DNA of 64,000 nucleotides from Symbiodinium natans (GCA_905221605.1 CAJNDS010000020.1:1-64000), one strand, 5' to 3'; numbered from the stretch's first letter, positions 11,032-20,879 are shown. Notes: generated by a model from the sequence alone, not told the origin. Numbers and translations: made by a program.

Positions 11032-11722
11032 CTGCAGGTCGGCCATAGTCACGCGAGAGAGGCCCAAAGCGATCACCTTCACTTTCGTGCGCAAGGCAAG
11101 CAACCTCAACGGCAGGCCCCACATCACCAACCAGCCCAGCCTGAGGCCCCACCTCAGGATGGCCTGCATCAGCAACAACCAAAGGCCCCACTTCAGGAAA
11201 AGGCCCTGCACGAGCAAGAGAAGGCTGGCCCTCACACTCGGACTCCTCACCATCCACATAGGTGGAGTCCGACTCCTCATCGCTGAAAGCATCGTGGTTG
11301 GACTCATGATCCAAAGGAAGCCCTCTGTGCAGCTCAGGCTTCCAGCCAGCAGGCCACTCATTTGGCGGTGGCGGGAGGGCTGGCTCACTGACCACAGGCC
11401 CTGCTTCGTGAGCAACCAACCCAGCCGAAGGCACCAACTCTGGAACAGGCCCAACCACATTCACAGGAGGCCCACCCTCCACCACTGCATCATGCAGAGG
11501 GGCAAGATCTCCATCCAAGCCATCCTCACCTGCTCGCTCTGCCACACCATCCTCCCCAGCACCGACAGGCACTGGCAGAGCCATATGCTCCTCCCTCCGG
11601 ACTGGGGGCAGATACAGCCTGTGAGTGCGGAGGGCAGATGGTACACTGGGCTTTTTGGTCATCTTCTTGACAAACGCAACTGCTTCATCTTCAATCAGCT
11701 TGGCAACATTGCGCATGCGAAC
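11032..11722 (-). CDS. Acidic, Pro/Gly-rich exon of the minus-strand gene
   Basis: After an acceptor TGCTAAG the frame reads VRMRNVAKLIEDEAVAFVKK, MTKKPSVPSALRTHRLYLPP, then a Pro/Val/Gly/Glu-rich disordered part with ESNHDAFSDEESDSTYVDGE, down to SRDYGRPA and a donor GTGAGAG. The frame remains open to about 10,856 (CAAREGHYYDLEVG follows), so a later donor is possible. A plus-strand frame across the same region is judged a shadow. Similar disordered segments precede the low-complexity exon at 8,287-9,464. Confidence 0.55.
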
Positions 11723-11785
11723 CTTAGCACTCCTATGATTTAAGAAGAAGTTCCACCACATGCATATATGCAACACATACAGGAC

Positions 11786-11880
11786 CATGCCAAAGAGGTG
11801 CCGTGAGTTGCTGCACATCTGCATCCCTCTGCGCATCGGACCGATCAGCCAAACCTTGAGAGACGAGGCAAATCTTCAAC
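11786..11880 (-). CDS. Candidate exon, product unknown
   Basis: Reads LLKICLVSQGLADRSDAQRD and ADVQQLTAPLWH, then a donor GTCCTG or GTATGTG slightly later. The acceptor is probably the AG after TTGTTGA. Confidence 0.4.
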
Positions 11881-12072
11881 AACATTGTCCAGTCAAGAAG
11901 TGCACACAAAACGACCCTTCCGATTCAGAAATAAATATGCATAGAGAAAAACAAGTATACGTATAATTGCGAATATGTATATATCTATATTAATGTAATT
12001 CAATATATAAATATTTTGATACATATTTGTTTATTTATGCTTACACACACACACACCCAGACACACATACAC

Positions 12073-12224
12073 TGGGCAACAACACTCCTTGCACACAAAT
12101 CTGCTACTCTTAGCATGAAAGCTGGACTGAACTCTCCAGACAACACCAAGCAGCGCCGGTGGCAAAACACTAAGGCTTTCATAGCATGGGCATCAGGATT
12201 GATGGTGGCGCAATTGATCTTCAC
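12073..12224 (-). CDS. Candidate exon, product unknown
   Basis: Acceptor CTGCCACAG, then VKINCATINPDAHAMKALVF, CHRRCLVLSGEFSPAF, MLRVADLCARSVVA and donor GTGTATG. It joins in phase 0 to the exon at 12,294-12,350. Confidence 0.5.
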
Positions 12225-12293
12225 CTGTGGCAGTACTATATATACATTGTATATAGATGCATAGATGGATAGAGTATCCTCTCCACCCACCAC

Positions 12294-12350
12294 CCACTGA
12301 ACGAACATATTGGCCTCTTTGATTCCTTGCTCATCCTCAATCCGGTTGAC
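12294..12350 (-). CDS. Candidate 57-bp exon, product unknown
   Basis: Acceptor GGCAAAG, then VNRIEDEQGIKEANMFVQW, then donor GTGGTG. Phase 0 at both ends; joined to the next exon it gives NMFVQW-VKINCATINP. Confidence 0.5.
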
Positions 12351-12424
12351 CTTTGCCTAGCAACAGACACATTTGCGTGTAAACAAAAGCCTTGAACAGC
12401 CTGGAGCAAAACAAACAAACACAC

Positions 12425-12534
12425 ATCCCAGCCTTGACTGCCTTTCGAAATCTGGTGAGCATGAGCTCCAACGAGCTGACATAAAGCAGCCCATGGTGCT
12501 GCAAACTCCGGCCCACCAGAGGGCTGAGCAAGTT
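12425..12534 (-). CDS. Candidate exon, product unknown
   Basis: Acceptor AACTAAG, then NLLSPLVGRSLQHHGLLYVS, SLELMLTRFRKAVKAG, then GATGTGTG. The exact donor is unclear: a GT two bases on gives a phase that does not match the next exon, so a GA donor is possible. Confidence 0.45.
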
Positions 12535-12722
12535 CTTAGTTCATGGTCACATGTTGCTATATAAATAAATAAATAAATATATATATATATATATGCACAT
12601 GTCCATATACATATACATATATATATAGAGAGAGACATATTTTATAGATATACATGCATGACAAGACATGTTTTTCCCCGAAATGATGGCAGTACATGAG
12701 CATCGCATCCTGAGCAAAGAAC

Positions 12723-12845
12723 CTTGTTCAGCTTCACTGCCAAAGCATTTGGCTGGCGCTTTCGTCCCTTTTCATCTGCCGGCCATTGGATGAAGCATGA
12801 ATCAGTCACGCAGAGGGACTTCAGGTCCGGAAAGTCCGTCCACTC
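12723..12845 (-). CDS. Candidate 41-codon exon, product unknown
   Basis: Acceptor TTGTATAG, then EWTDFPDLKSLCVTDSCFIQ, WPADEKGRKRQPNALAVKLN, K, then donor GTTCTT. Length is exactly 123 bp, phase 0 at both ends. It joins in frame to the proposed first exon. Confidence 0.5.
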
Positions 12846-12913
12846 CTATACAATTTCATGTGTGCCTTCTGCAATCCTGCCCAACCAAGAAACCACCTAC
12901 AGCAGTCCTTCAC

Positions 12914-12988
12914 GACTTCTTCACTCAGGAGAGTGAGCAGCTTGCTTGACTGCTGCTCATCCATCTCACTGATCGGCCCAGGATCCAT
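12914..12988 (-). CDS. Possible first coding exon of the minus-strand gene
   Basis: An ATG in a good context (CCCACCATGG) starts MDPGPISEMDEQQSSKLLTL LSEEV (25 codons) and reaches a donor GTGAAG, phase 0. The frame is open upstream, and an acceptor-like TTTCTTCAG lies just before the ATG, so it could be internal. If this is the start, the minus-strand gene would span about 13.0-2.6 kb. Confidence 0.4.
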
Positions 12989-12999
12989 GGTGGGCTGAA

Positions 13000-13647
13000 G
13001 AAACAAAGCTGGATTCAAAACCAAACAGGGCTGCACAAACATAGCATGTTGCAGCGTTGCAGCTTTCACATGCACAAACCCAGGCCAACCAGCATCTCAT
13101 ACCTCCCTTCCCCCCCTCCCCCTCGCCACACTGGGCGCCCGACAGGCGTCGGCTTGAGCTACCAGAGAGCCCATCATGCTGCATGTCTCTCATACATTTT
13201 GGTTACTCTGCCATGTGCATGACGATCATATGCACAGGGCCACATGGAGCTGCTTTCTGTTGAATCAACTGCCAGGCCACAACTCCATACAATGGCAATT
13301 AACATTCCATGCATTTGACAATCAACTGACAAGCCTGAACTCCGAAGGCAACAATCCATGCGATCCACATATATATATATATACGTGGACAGAACATAAG
13401 ATAAACTGATGTATGACAGTTCATGAGATACATATTTTTCAAGAATGGTTTTGCACCCATAGCATTTTTAGCACTTTTGGAATTTGTGGTTTTCCGTTCC
13501 TTGGATCATACATACATTTTTCTTTAGAATGGTTTTCTGTTCTCGGCTCATCCAAGAACATCCAAAACAAAACTAGAATAGCATCAAAACTAGAAGTTGA
13601 GCCAAAAATGCATACAACCACAAAAAGGAACTACATACCCATGTCCA
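13000..13647. other. No supported gene; possible upstream exons
   Basis: 13,130-13,380 is open in two minus frames (for example SGSSSRRLSGAQ and VDSTESSSMWPCAYDRHAHG) without clear splice sites. 13,430-13,640 is A/T-rich unique sequence that ends CCATGTCCAG directly before GTAAACCCTAAACC, so a plus-strand donor could coincide with the first base of the telomere-like block. Confidence 0.35.
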
Positions 13648-14017
13648 GGTAAACCCTAAACCCTAAACCCTAAACCCTAAACCCTAAACCCTAAACCCTA
13701 AACCCTAAACCCTAAACCCTAAACCCTAAACCCTAAACCCACCCTTTCCCCAAACCCGCAAGCCAAAAGCCGTGGGAGCCTCAAGCAGAAAAGCCTTCAA
13801 ACCCTGAGATCCGTAGCGCCCCTTGTACCAATCGTAACCACTCCACCCTAGACCCTAAACCCTAACCCTGAACCCTGAACCCTAAACCCTAAACCCTAAA
13901 CCCTAAACCCTAAACCCTGAACCCTAAACCCTAAACCCTAAACCCTAAACCCTGAACCCTGAACCCTAAACCCTAAACCCTAAACCCTAAACCCCACCCT
14001 CCCCTTCCACACTGGAG

Positions 14018-14115
14018 GCCCTGGGCCTGACTGCGTCCCCGACGGCAGACTCCGCCAAAGCCGGCGTGCTGGCAGGCGAGGCCCTAGAAACTCTGCAGTC
14101 GATACACCCTACAGG
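14018..14115 (+). CDS. Putative mini-exon, (CCCTAAA)/(TTTAGGG)-flanked
   Basis: After ACACTGGAG the frame reads ALGLTASPTADSAKAGVLAG and EALETLQSIHPT, ending at GG|GTTTAGGG. A second plus frame is open. Product unknown. Confidence 0.4.
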
Positions 14116-15180
14116 GTTTAGGGTTTAGGGTTTAGGGTTTAGGGTTTAGCCCCACACCCCGACTCCGAACCCTTGAATTTGTTGGAAGGTTTTGATTTTG
14201 GGGGAGTTTGTCTCAGTAGGATTTTTCTGTTCTATGAATGGGCTACACCATCGAGTTCAAGGGGGAGGGTTTGGAGTTTAACGCTTACAGGATTTCGGGC
14301 TCAGGGCTTTTCGGCCAGCTTTCATTCTGTGCCCCTGCAACCCTAAATGCGAAGAGCTCTGGACCCCTAGCCTGCGCCCGAGCTCAACTCCACACCCAAT
14401 TTCAAAAGTGATTGGGTGCTACAGGGTGTTGGAGGTACCTCATAAATGCGCGGATATTGTGGCTTTTTGAAAGCAGCCCAAAAAGATCGGTGCACATCCT
14501 CGGCGAGTGTTGTGGAGGTTAGCTCCAAACCCTCAACCCTGCCCCCCGACACCCTAAACCCTAAACCCTAAACCCTAAACCCTAAACCCTAAACCCTGAA
14601 CCCTGAACCCTAAACCCTAAACCCTAAACCCTAAACCCTAAACCCTAAACCCTAACCCTCTTTTTGTGCGGTTGAAGAGAAGCCCTGAAACTGCTTAGGG
14701 GTCATGGTTCAGAGTTTATAGGGTTTAGGGTTCAGGGCTTGGGGCAAACCCCAAGCTCGGAACCACGCAGCCTGCAAACTCTCACGAATTACCCTAACCC
14801 CTAAGCGGTTTAGGGTTTAGGGTTTAGGGTTTCGGGTTTAGGGTTTAGGGTTTCGGGTGATCAATGCTAAACCCTAAGCACTGAAGCCTCAGCTCCCTAG
14901 CCTTCATGCCACGCCAGGAGAGCAGCCGAACAAATGGGGCCCAAGTGGCCCGGTAACTCAGCCTTCCGGTGAGCAGGATTTGGGTGGGGGGGGCGGGGGG
15001 GCGGGGGGGGGGGGGTTTGGGGGTTTGGGGTTTGGGGTTTAGGGTTTGGGGTTTAGGGTTTAGGGTTTAGGGTTCCTCAGCCTTCAGCCTAGGTAGGCCT
15101 TTGGGACATTTCATATTCCCCCTTCTTGGGTTTAAGTGGATAATAATGTTTCGGGATCTTTTTTTGTCAGAGGGTTTTTT
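14116..15180. other. Array-rich stretch without resolved gene
   Basis: Contains arrays at 14,115-14,150, 14,550-14,660, 14,808-14,865 and 15,020-15,073, a G run at about 14,986-15,015, and one doubtful island at 14,880-14,970 (frame LHATPGEQPNKWGPSG, ending near GTGAGCAG). No other coding evidence. Confidence 0.4.
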
Positions 15181-15305
15181 CTTACTGTTGGTTAGCAGGG
15201 AATGAGGGAATTAATGAGGGCCATATATATATATATGTATACACCCTTTAAGGGAATACATAGGGTACGTCGTTCCCCCCCCATTCCCTGCGAGCCAACA
15301 GTAAG
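15181..15305. mobile_element. MITE-like element, family A copy 1
   Basis: 125 bp with 24-bp terminal inverted repeats (CTTACTGTTGG..CAGGGAATG, two mismatches) around a TA-rich centre. The inner GGGAATGAGGGAAT is shared with copies at 21,409, 40,745 and 54,500. No coding capacity, so non-autonomous. Confidence 0.75.
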
Positions 15306-15593
15306 TTTAGGGGTCATCCTAGCAGGTGATCAGGATGTGGAGGTTGAGCCTGCAAGGGTTTCGGGGGGCTTTGGGTTTTTGAGTTCAAGGTTTTTGGGTT
15401 TTCAGGGCTTTGGGTTTTTGATTTGGTCGGTTTAGGGTTAAGGGTTTGTGGGTTTGAGGTTTCGTGTTCTGGGTTTGAGGGATTTGAGTTTTGGATTCGG
15501 AAGGTTTAGGGTTTAGGGTTTACGAGTGTTGGGCTTTGGAATCGGAAGGTCAATATAGGGTTTGCGGGCTTTGGGGTTGGGCTTCGGAAGTTT

Positions 15594-15717
15594 TACAGGG
15601 TGGGGCCCCCTAGTTATAAGTAGAGTTATAAGGGCCCTAATTTGGGTTATAAGGACCCTAAGTTAGGTTATAAGTCCCTTAACTACAGTTAATATAGTAA
15701 GGGGGCCCCACCCTGTA
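15594..15717. mobile_element. MITE-like element, family C
   Basis: 124 bp with a perfect 18-bp terminal inverted repeat, TACAGGGTGGGGCCCCCT at the left and its complement at the right. The interior repeats GGTTATAAG several times. Single copy in this window. Confidence 0.75.
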
Positions 15718-16255
15718 GTAGTGTGTGGCTCAGGGATGTAGATTGGGATTTGGAAGGTTGAGGGTCCGTAGGTTGGTGTGGGCTTTAGGGCTTAGGGTTT
15801 ACATACCCTATACCTTAAACCCTAAAGGTTCAGAAGCCTAAGGGATTCGTTTTTTGTTCTTGTTTTTTTCACGGCTTAGGGTGAAGAACGCCCTTTTAGA
15901 CAACACGCTTTCGACACAAAATGTTGTCTAGTGTGGGCCTCTTCGAAGCCGGGCCCAATATCAAACCCCTGGCATGCCCCAAACCCTACATTCCTCTCAA
16001 GGAGAGAGTAGGTTTCCTATTCTTTCGTGCCCGCACCTGGTAGATACATACAGTGCCCTCCTTTCTATTCAAGAAAATGGCACAGGACTGACATCTGTGC
16101 CTAAAGCTCAGACGGTCTTCACCTACATGCTTGTCCCCTTCGTTTAGACCCTAAACCCTAAGCTAAACCCTAAACCATCGTTTGGATACTTTTTGCATCG
16201 ACTACCTTCATCCCTTCCTTCAGGCAGGCACGTCTAGCTATTGACAAGGAAGTCT

Positions 16256-16382
16256 TGGGATAATCCCCCTTATACTGACAGTCCTTCATGGGATAATGAC
16301 AAAAATCAGAAGAAGAACAATAACATGTAGGAGGTACTGTAGTCCCTATTAAGGAGCTGTTCGTATAAGGGGGAACATCCCA
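16256..16382. mobile_element. MITE-like element, family E copy 1, with empty-site evidence
   Basis: 127 bp. Terminal inverted repeats of nearly 40 bp start TGGGAT, then CCCCCTTATAC and ACAG. The flanks carry AAGGAAG on both sides (16,246-16,252 and 16,383-16,389), a 7-10 bp target duplication. The duplicated upstream region of the second ankyrin gene has a single AAGGACG at the matching place and no insert. It lies 25 bp before the start codon of the first ankyrin gene. A second copy is at 24,021-24,115. Confidence 0.85.
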
Positions 16383-16406
16383 AAGGAAGCATTCCCAGTC
16401 CATGCC

Positions 16407-17498
16407 ATGCTGTGTGTTTGGAGCGTTTCTGGGCAAGTGCTGGCCAGCGGCACGTTCGAAAACCTGACCGCCTTGAAACACCACTTGCGAAGCCAGCATG
16501 GCTTCCCGGCCTGCCTTCAACAGCTCCTACTGGCTGGTCGATGCTTGGACTCGGGTGATCCTCAGCCTCTGGTCGGGCCCGCTGACCTGCAGCTGGTACT
16601 GTTATCCACCCTCAGCCCGGAGCAGATGCCTCAGGCTGAAGACGAGTTTCTTGGGTATGCTGTCGACACAGGCCATGTGGAAGTTGGCAGTGCTTTGCTG
16701 GCAGCTGGTGTCGACAAGGACGTGCAGACCTGGGAGTGGAATGGCATGACCGCTCTCATGCATGGCTCTCAGAAGGGCAACATCGACTTTGTGCGTTTTC
16801 TGCTGGACGTCGGTGCTGACAAGGACTTGCAGGACGGGTCCTACCAGACCGCTCTCATGCACGCATCTGGCGAGGGCCACGTCGAGATTGTACGTTTGCT
16901 GCTGGATGCTGGTGCCGACAAGAACTTGCAGAGCAGATCGCGCGAGACAGCTCTCATGAACGCATCGTGCATGGGCCATGTCGAGGTTGTACGTTTGCTG
17001 CTGAACGCGGGAGCAGACCAAAACTTGCAGAACAGATCCTCTGTGACTGCTCTCATGCACGCATCTGGCAAGGGCTTTGTCGAGATTGTACGTTTGCTGC
17101 GGGACGCTGGTGCCGACAAGGACTTGCAGGACGGTTCCGGCCAGACCGCTCTCATAAAGGCATCGATCATGGGCAACATCGACACTGTACGATTGCTGCT
17201 GGACGCTGGTGCGGACAAGAACTGGCAGAACATGTCGGGCGAGTCACCTCTCATGAACGCATCGTTCAAGGGCCACGTGGGGATCGTACGTTTGCTGCTG
17301 GACGCTGGCGCCGACAAGAACTTGCGGAACAGATCGGGCGAGACAGCTCTCGTGCACGCATCGTTCATGGGCCACGTCGAGGTTGTACGCTTGCTGCTGG
17401 CGGCTGGTGCCGACAAGAACTTGCAGGACCAGTCCGGCCAGACGGCTCTCAAGTACGCATCTTCCGAGGGCCACTACGAGATTGCATGCTTGCTTTGA
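16407..17498 (+). CDS. Ankyrin-repeat protein with N-terminal ubiquitin-like module, copy 1
   Basis: Intronless, 363 codons, ATG at 16,407 and TGA at 17,496. Residues 1 to about 85 (MLCVWSVSGQVLASGTFENL, then LKHHLRSQHGFPACLQQLLL, DLQLVLLSTL) resemble the ubiquitin-like N-terminal module common on dinoflagellate ankyrin proteins. From about residue 100 there are eight or nine 33-residue ankyrin repeats of the form TALMHASGEGHVEIVRLLLD AGADKNLQ; the last is cut after EIACLL. Ankyrin repeats bind other proteins; the partner is unknown. There is no signal peptide or membrane segment. The other long frames over it, on both strands, are repeat shadows. It is a tandem duplicate of 18,453-19,565; the last three repeats are almost identical while the middle repeats differ. 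A MITE lies just upstream and another just downstream. Confidence 0.9.
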   Translation: MLCVWSVSGQVLASGTFENLTALKHHLRSQHGFPACLQQLLLAGRCLDSGDPQPLVGPADLQLVLLSTLSPEQMPQAEDEFLGYAVDTGHVEVGSALLAAGVDKDVQTWEWNGMTALMHGSQKGNIDFVRFLLDVGADKDLQDGSYQTALMHASGEGHVEIVRLLLDAGADKNLQSRSRETALMNASCMGHVEVVRLLLNAGADQNLQNRSSVTALMHASGKGFVEIVRLLRDAGADKDLQDGSGQTALIKASIMGNIDTVRLLLDAGADKNWQNMSGESPLMNASFKGHVGIVRLLLDAGADKNLRNRSGETALVHASFMGHVEVVRLLLAAGADKNLQDQSGQTALKYASSEGHYEIACLL

Positions 17499-17521
17499 GC
17501 TACAGTCGACCAAACAGCCCT

Positions 17522-17639
17522 CTTGGTAGCCCAGTGGTACCCTTTACCCTGTTTTTTTTTGGATTCTGGTTTGCCTTATAGAATGACCAACCCAAAAAAG
17601 AGGGTGCCCTTATTATAATATGGTTGCTGGGCTACCAAG
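17522..17639. mobile_element. MITE-like element, family F copy 1
   Basis: 118 bp with terminal inverted repeat CTTGGTAGCCCAG / CTGGGCTACCAAG and CCCT on both flanks as a possible target duplication. It begins 24 bp after the stop codon of ankyrin copy 1. The interior (GGTACCCTTTACCC, a T run, then GACCAACCC and GGGTGCCC) is shared with 54,040-54,140. Confidence 0.75.
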
Positions 17640-18452
17640 CCCTAATCTCCGAAGCCCAGCCCTGGCCCTAGGGGAAGCTTGTAGCCCTGTACGCACCCGA
17701 AAAGCATGGACCCTGAGATCAAGCCCTGTACGAACCTGTAGGCACAGAGGATCCCGCTGTTTCAAGGTGTTGAGGGCTCTTTTCCATGAGGGTTTAGGGT
17801 TTAGGGTTTAGGGTTTAACGGACTACTGTGTTTAGGTTGTAATCGGGTGGTTGGTGTTTGTTCCGGGTGGCCTGGATTCAGCGTCTGAGGGTTGGTCGCA
17901 GCTTCTGTCAACTCTCCCAGATATTCCTTACAAGGGCAATCTAAGGATTATTTGTCTTTTTGCATTCTTTTGGGGTTCTTTAGCAAGTAGTAGGTTTGAA
18001 GATCAGCCGCTTTGCATCTCAGCAACCTTTGCAAGGTTTTTTTTTGGAATCCTGATCATGGTTTGAGGATCTGGGGGTTTTATCGTGTGGGCCTCTGCGA
18101 AACCGGGCCCAAAGCCAAACTGAAACCTTGAGCTCAATTGCCAACTAGGGTTTAGGGTTTAGGGTTTAGGGTTTAGCGCACGCCCGAAACCCTAAATTCC
18201 TCTCAAGAGGGGAGTGTAGGTTTCAGGTTCCTTCGCGCCCGAAACTGCTTGGCTTCAAGATAGCTACAAAGGACTGTCAAGAGGGAATGTTCAGCACGTC
18301 TTCCCTTCATTGCATATATAGATAATCAACATCTGTCATCTCTACCTAAAGCTCAGACAGTGCTAGCCTGCATATGTTTGAGATATTTGTTCACCGTTTA
18401 GTTTCATCCCTGGCGTCTAGCTATTGACAAGGACGCCCTTCAGGTCCACGCC
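17640..18452. other. Intergenic region between the ankyrin duplicates
   Basis: Contains TTTAGGG arrays at about 17,788-17,815 and 18,147-18,176, a family I fragment (17,921-17,993), and from about 18,085 a region matching 15,930-16,255 upstream of copy 1 (shared GTGTGGGCCTC, CCGGGCCCAA, TTCCTCTCAAG, TCTAGCTATTGACAAGGA). The duplication therefore includes more than 300 bp of 5' flank. Confidence 0.7.
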
Positions 18453-19565
18453 ATGCTGTGTGTTTGGAGCGTTTCCGGGCAAGTGCTGGCCAGCGGCACG
18501 TTCGAAGACCTGACCGCCTTGAAACACCACTTGCGAAGCCAGCATGGCTTCCCGGCCTGCCTTCAACAGCTCCTACTGGCTGGTCGATGCTTGGACTCGG
18601 GTGATCCTCTGCCTTTAGTCGGGCCCGCTGACCTGCAGCTGGTAGTGTTATCCACCCTCAGCCCGGAGCAGATGCCTCAGGCTGCAGACGAGTTTCTTGG
18701 GGCTGTCAACACAGGCCATGTGCAAGTTGGCCGTGCTTTGCTGGCAGCTGGTGTCGACAAGGACTTGCAGACCTTGGACTGGAACGTTCTCATGCGTGTA
18801 TCTAAGGAGGGCAACATCGACTTTGTGCGTTTGCTGCTGGACGCCGGTGCTGACAAGGACTTGCAGGACGGGTTCGGCCAGACCGCTTTAATGCATGCGT
18901 CTTGCGAGGGCCACGTCGAGATTGTACGTTTGCTGCTGGATGCTGGTGCCGACAAGAACTTGCAAAACATATTGGGCGGGACAGCTCTCATGATCGCATC
19001 TGGCCAGGGCTTTGTCGAGATTGTACGTTTGCTGCTGGACGCTGGTGCCGACAAGGACTTGCAGGACGGGGCCGAGCAGACCGCTCTCATGCGCGCATCG
19101 ATCATGGGCAGCATCGACACTGTACGATTGCTGCTGGACGCAGGTGCCCGCAAGGACTTGCAGGGCAGGTACGGCCAGACTGCTCTCATGCGCGCAACGA
19201 TGATGGGCAACATCGACATTGTACGTTTGCTGCTGGACGCTGGTGCGGACAAGAACTGGCAGAACATGTCGGGCGAGTCACCTCTCATGAACGCATCGTT
19301 CAAGGGCCACGTGGGGATTGTACGTTTGCTGCTGGACGCTGGCGCCGACAAGAACTTGCGGAACAGATCGGGCGAGACAGCTCTCGTGCACGCATCGTTC
19401 ATGGGCCACATCGAGGTTGTACGTTTGCTGCTGGCGGCTGGTGCCGACAAGAACTTGCAGGACCAGTCCGGCCAGACGGCTCTCATGTGTGCATCTTCCG
19501 AGGGCCACTACGAGATTGTACGCTCGCTCAGAGGTAAGTCCGCCAAGCACGAAGTATGTCCGTAA
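18453..19565 (+). CDS. Ankyrin-repeat protein with N-terminal ubiquitin-like module, copy 2
   Basis: 370 codons from ATG at 18,453 to TAA at 19,563. The first 85 residues differ from copy 1 at only a few sites. Ankyrin repeats 3-6 differ in order and sequence (ALMIASGQGFVEIVRLLL, ARKDLQGRYG, ALMRATMMGNIDIVRLLL), whereas the last three match copy 1 almost exactly, suggesting unequal exchange between repeats. Copy 1 ends EIACLL; copy 2 continues EIVRSLRGKSAKHEVCP. A consensus donor GTAAGT lies at 19,535 (after CTCAGAG), so the open-frame C terminus may be replaced by a spliced exon. No insertion precedes the start codon, unlike copy 1. Confidence 0.88.
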   Translation: MLCVWSVSGQVLASGTFEDLTALKHHLRSQHGFPACLQQLLLAGRCLDSGDPLPLVGPADLQLVVLSTLSPEQMPQAADEFLGAVNTGHVQVGRALLAAGVDKDLQTLDWNVLMRVSKEGNIDFVRLLLDAGADKDLQDGFGQTALMHASCEGHVEIVRLLLDAGADKNLQNILGGTALMIASGQGFVEIVRLLLDAGADKDLQDGAEQTALMRASIMGSIDTVRLLLDAGARKDLQGRYGQTALMRATMMGNIDIVRLLLDAGADKNWQNMSGESPLMNASFKGHVGIVRLLLDAGADKNLRNRSGETALVHASFMGHIEVVRLLLAAGADKNLQDQSGQTALMCASSEGHYEIVRSLRGKSAKHEVCP

Positions 19566-20357
19566 GTTTGAGCGTCTCAAAATCAAGGACGGGCAAGTGG
19601 AGAACATCCGAAGTGCTTGCCCAGGAGGGTTCCCTAAACCCTAAACCCAAGAACCCCTATCTCAGAGTTTCTGCGGGTTTCATTGTGGTACTTTACTGTA
19701 ACTTTAGATCCTTACCCTTTTTGGGTTCAGTGGGTTTCTTAATGAGGCAGCTAAAAGTTTAATTTTTGCTACCCTCCTGAGTGCAGCCAAGTCAGAGTTT
19801 CTGTGGGTTTCTTCGAATTTCCTGGGGCATGTCAAGGGTGCTTCTTTCTGGGCTTCTGAGGTGCAACTCAGACCCCCAAAATCCGTATTAGGGTTTAGGG
19901 TTTAGGGTTTGGGGTTTGGGGTTTGGGGTTTGGGGTTTGGGGTTTGGGTTTTGGGGTTTGGGGTTTGGGGTTTAGCGTTGAGGGTTTAGCGTTTAGGGTT
20001 TAGGGTTTGGGGCTTAGGGTGTGGGGCATTGCAGTTTATAAGGTTTGGAGAATTGGGGTTTAGGGTTTAGGGTCGGTCCATGCCCTGATGACCCACTTTC
20101 TTTGGAGATTCTGTTCGTAAACAAAACCCTAAACCCGAAACCCTAAACCCTAAACCCTAAATCCTAAACCCTAAACCCTAAACCCTAGAGAGTGAAGCTG
20201 GGACCAACCCTCAGCCCAGAATCCTGGACACGCCCTATTACACCCTAAACCCCAAGCCCGCAGCCCCGTTCTACCAGCCCCCGCCCCGAAAATCTCCCTA
20301 AACCCTAAACCCTAAACCTTAAACCCTAAACCCTAAACCCAGTCTTCTCACCCTCAG
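19566..20357. other. Array-rich stretch without resolved gene
   Basis: Holds family H repeat copy 1 (19,672-19,787), TTTAGGG/TTTGGGG arrays at 19,888-20,070, and CCCTAAA arrays at 20,125-20,188 and 20,298-20,340. No coding segment is argued. Confidence 0.5.
19672..19787. repeat. Dispersed repeat family H copy 1
   Basis: Shares ACTTTAGATCCTTA, CCTTTTTGGGTT, GGGTTTCT and CAGCTAAAA with 21,566-21,662 in the same order and strand. About 100 bp; no terminal inverted repeat was noted. Confidence 0.75.
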
Positions 20358-20447
20358 AGCACTGGAATCCTCTGGGATCCACTTCCATCCCCACCTACTT
20401 TCCAGCCCAAGGGAAGCTTTGTATTGCTTAAGGTGTCATTTTACAGG
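20358..20447 (+). CDS. Putative mini-exon, array-flanked
   Basis: A pyrimidine-rich TCTTCTCACCCTCAG follows the CCCTAAA array. The frame reads LESSGIHFHPHLLSSPREAL YCLRCHF to ACAGG|GTTTAGGG. Best example of an acceptor-array arrangement in this part. Product unknown. Confidence 0.45.
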
Positions 20448-20879
20448 GTTTAGGGTTAAGGCTTTAGGGTTTAGGGTTTAGGACTGCAAGGTTTATACAC
20501 ACCAAATTCCAGGGTTTACAGGGCACTGTACATGTTGCTGCGGGCTTCTGTAGGTTTAGGGCTTATGGGGTTCAGAGTTTCTGTGCTGGAACAGGGCGCC
20601 TCGGTCTTATAGGAAAGTCAACCGGGCCTCAAAAGCTCGAAGAGAGCCTCTCTCTCTCTCTCTTTCTTTTGTGCCGGGGTTAATTCTCGATGTTTTTGTT
20701 CAGGTGTTCAAAAGGTGTTGCTTAGGGCCCCCCAAGACCCTGAACCCGAAGCCCTAGACTACCCTAAACCCTAAACCCTAACCCCTGTTACATGACTGCC
20801 TTGCCACTCCTTTGACATCCGTTTCGACGACCTGCATCTAAAACCATGCCGAAGAATCATGCGTCTGTGGGTTCAGTAA

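Noticed and set aside
16602..17581. Long frames overlapping the ankyrin genes in other frames and on the minus strand
   Set aside because: They repeat with the 99-bp ankyrin period and are shadows of a clear protein family.
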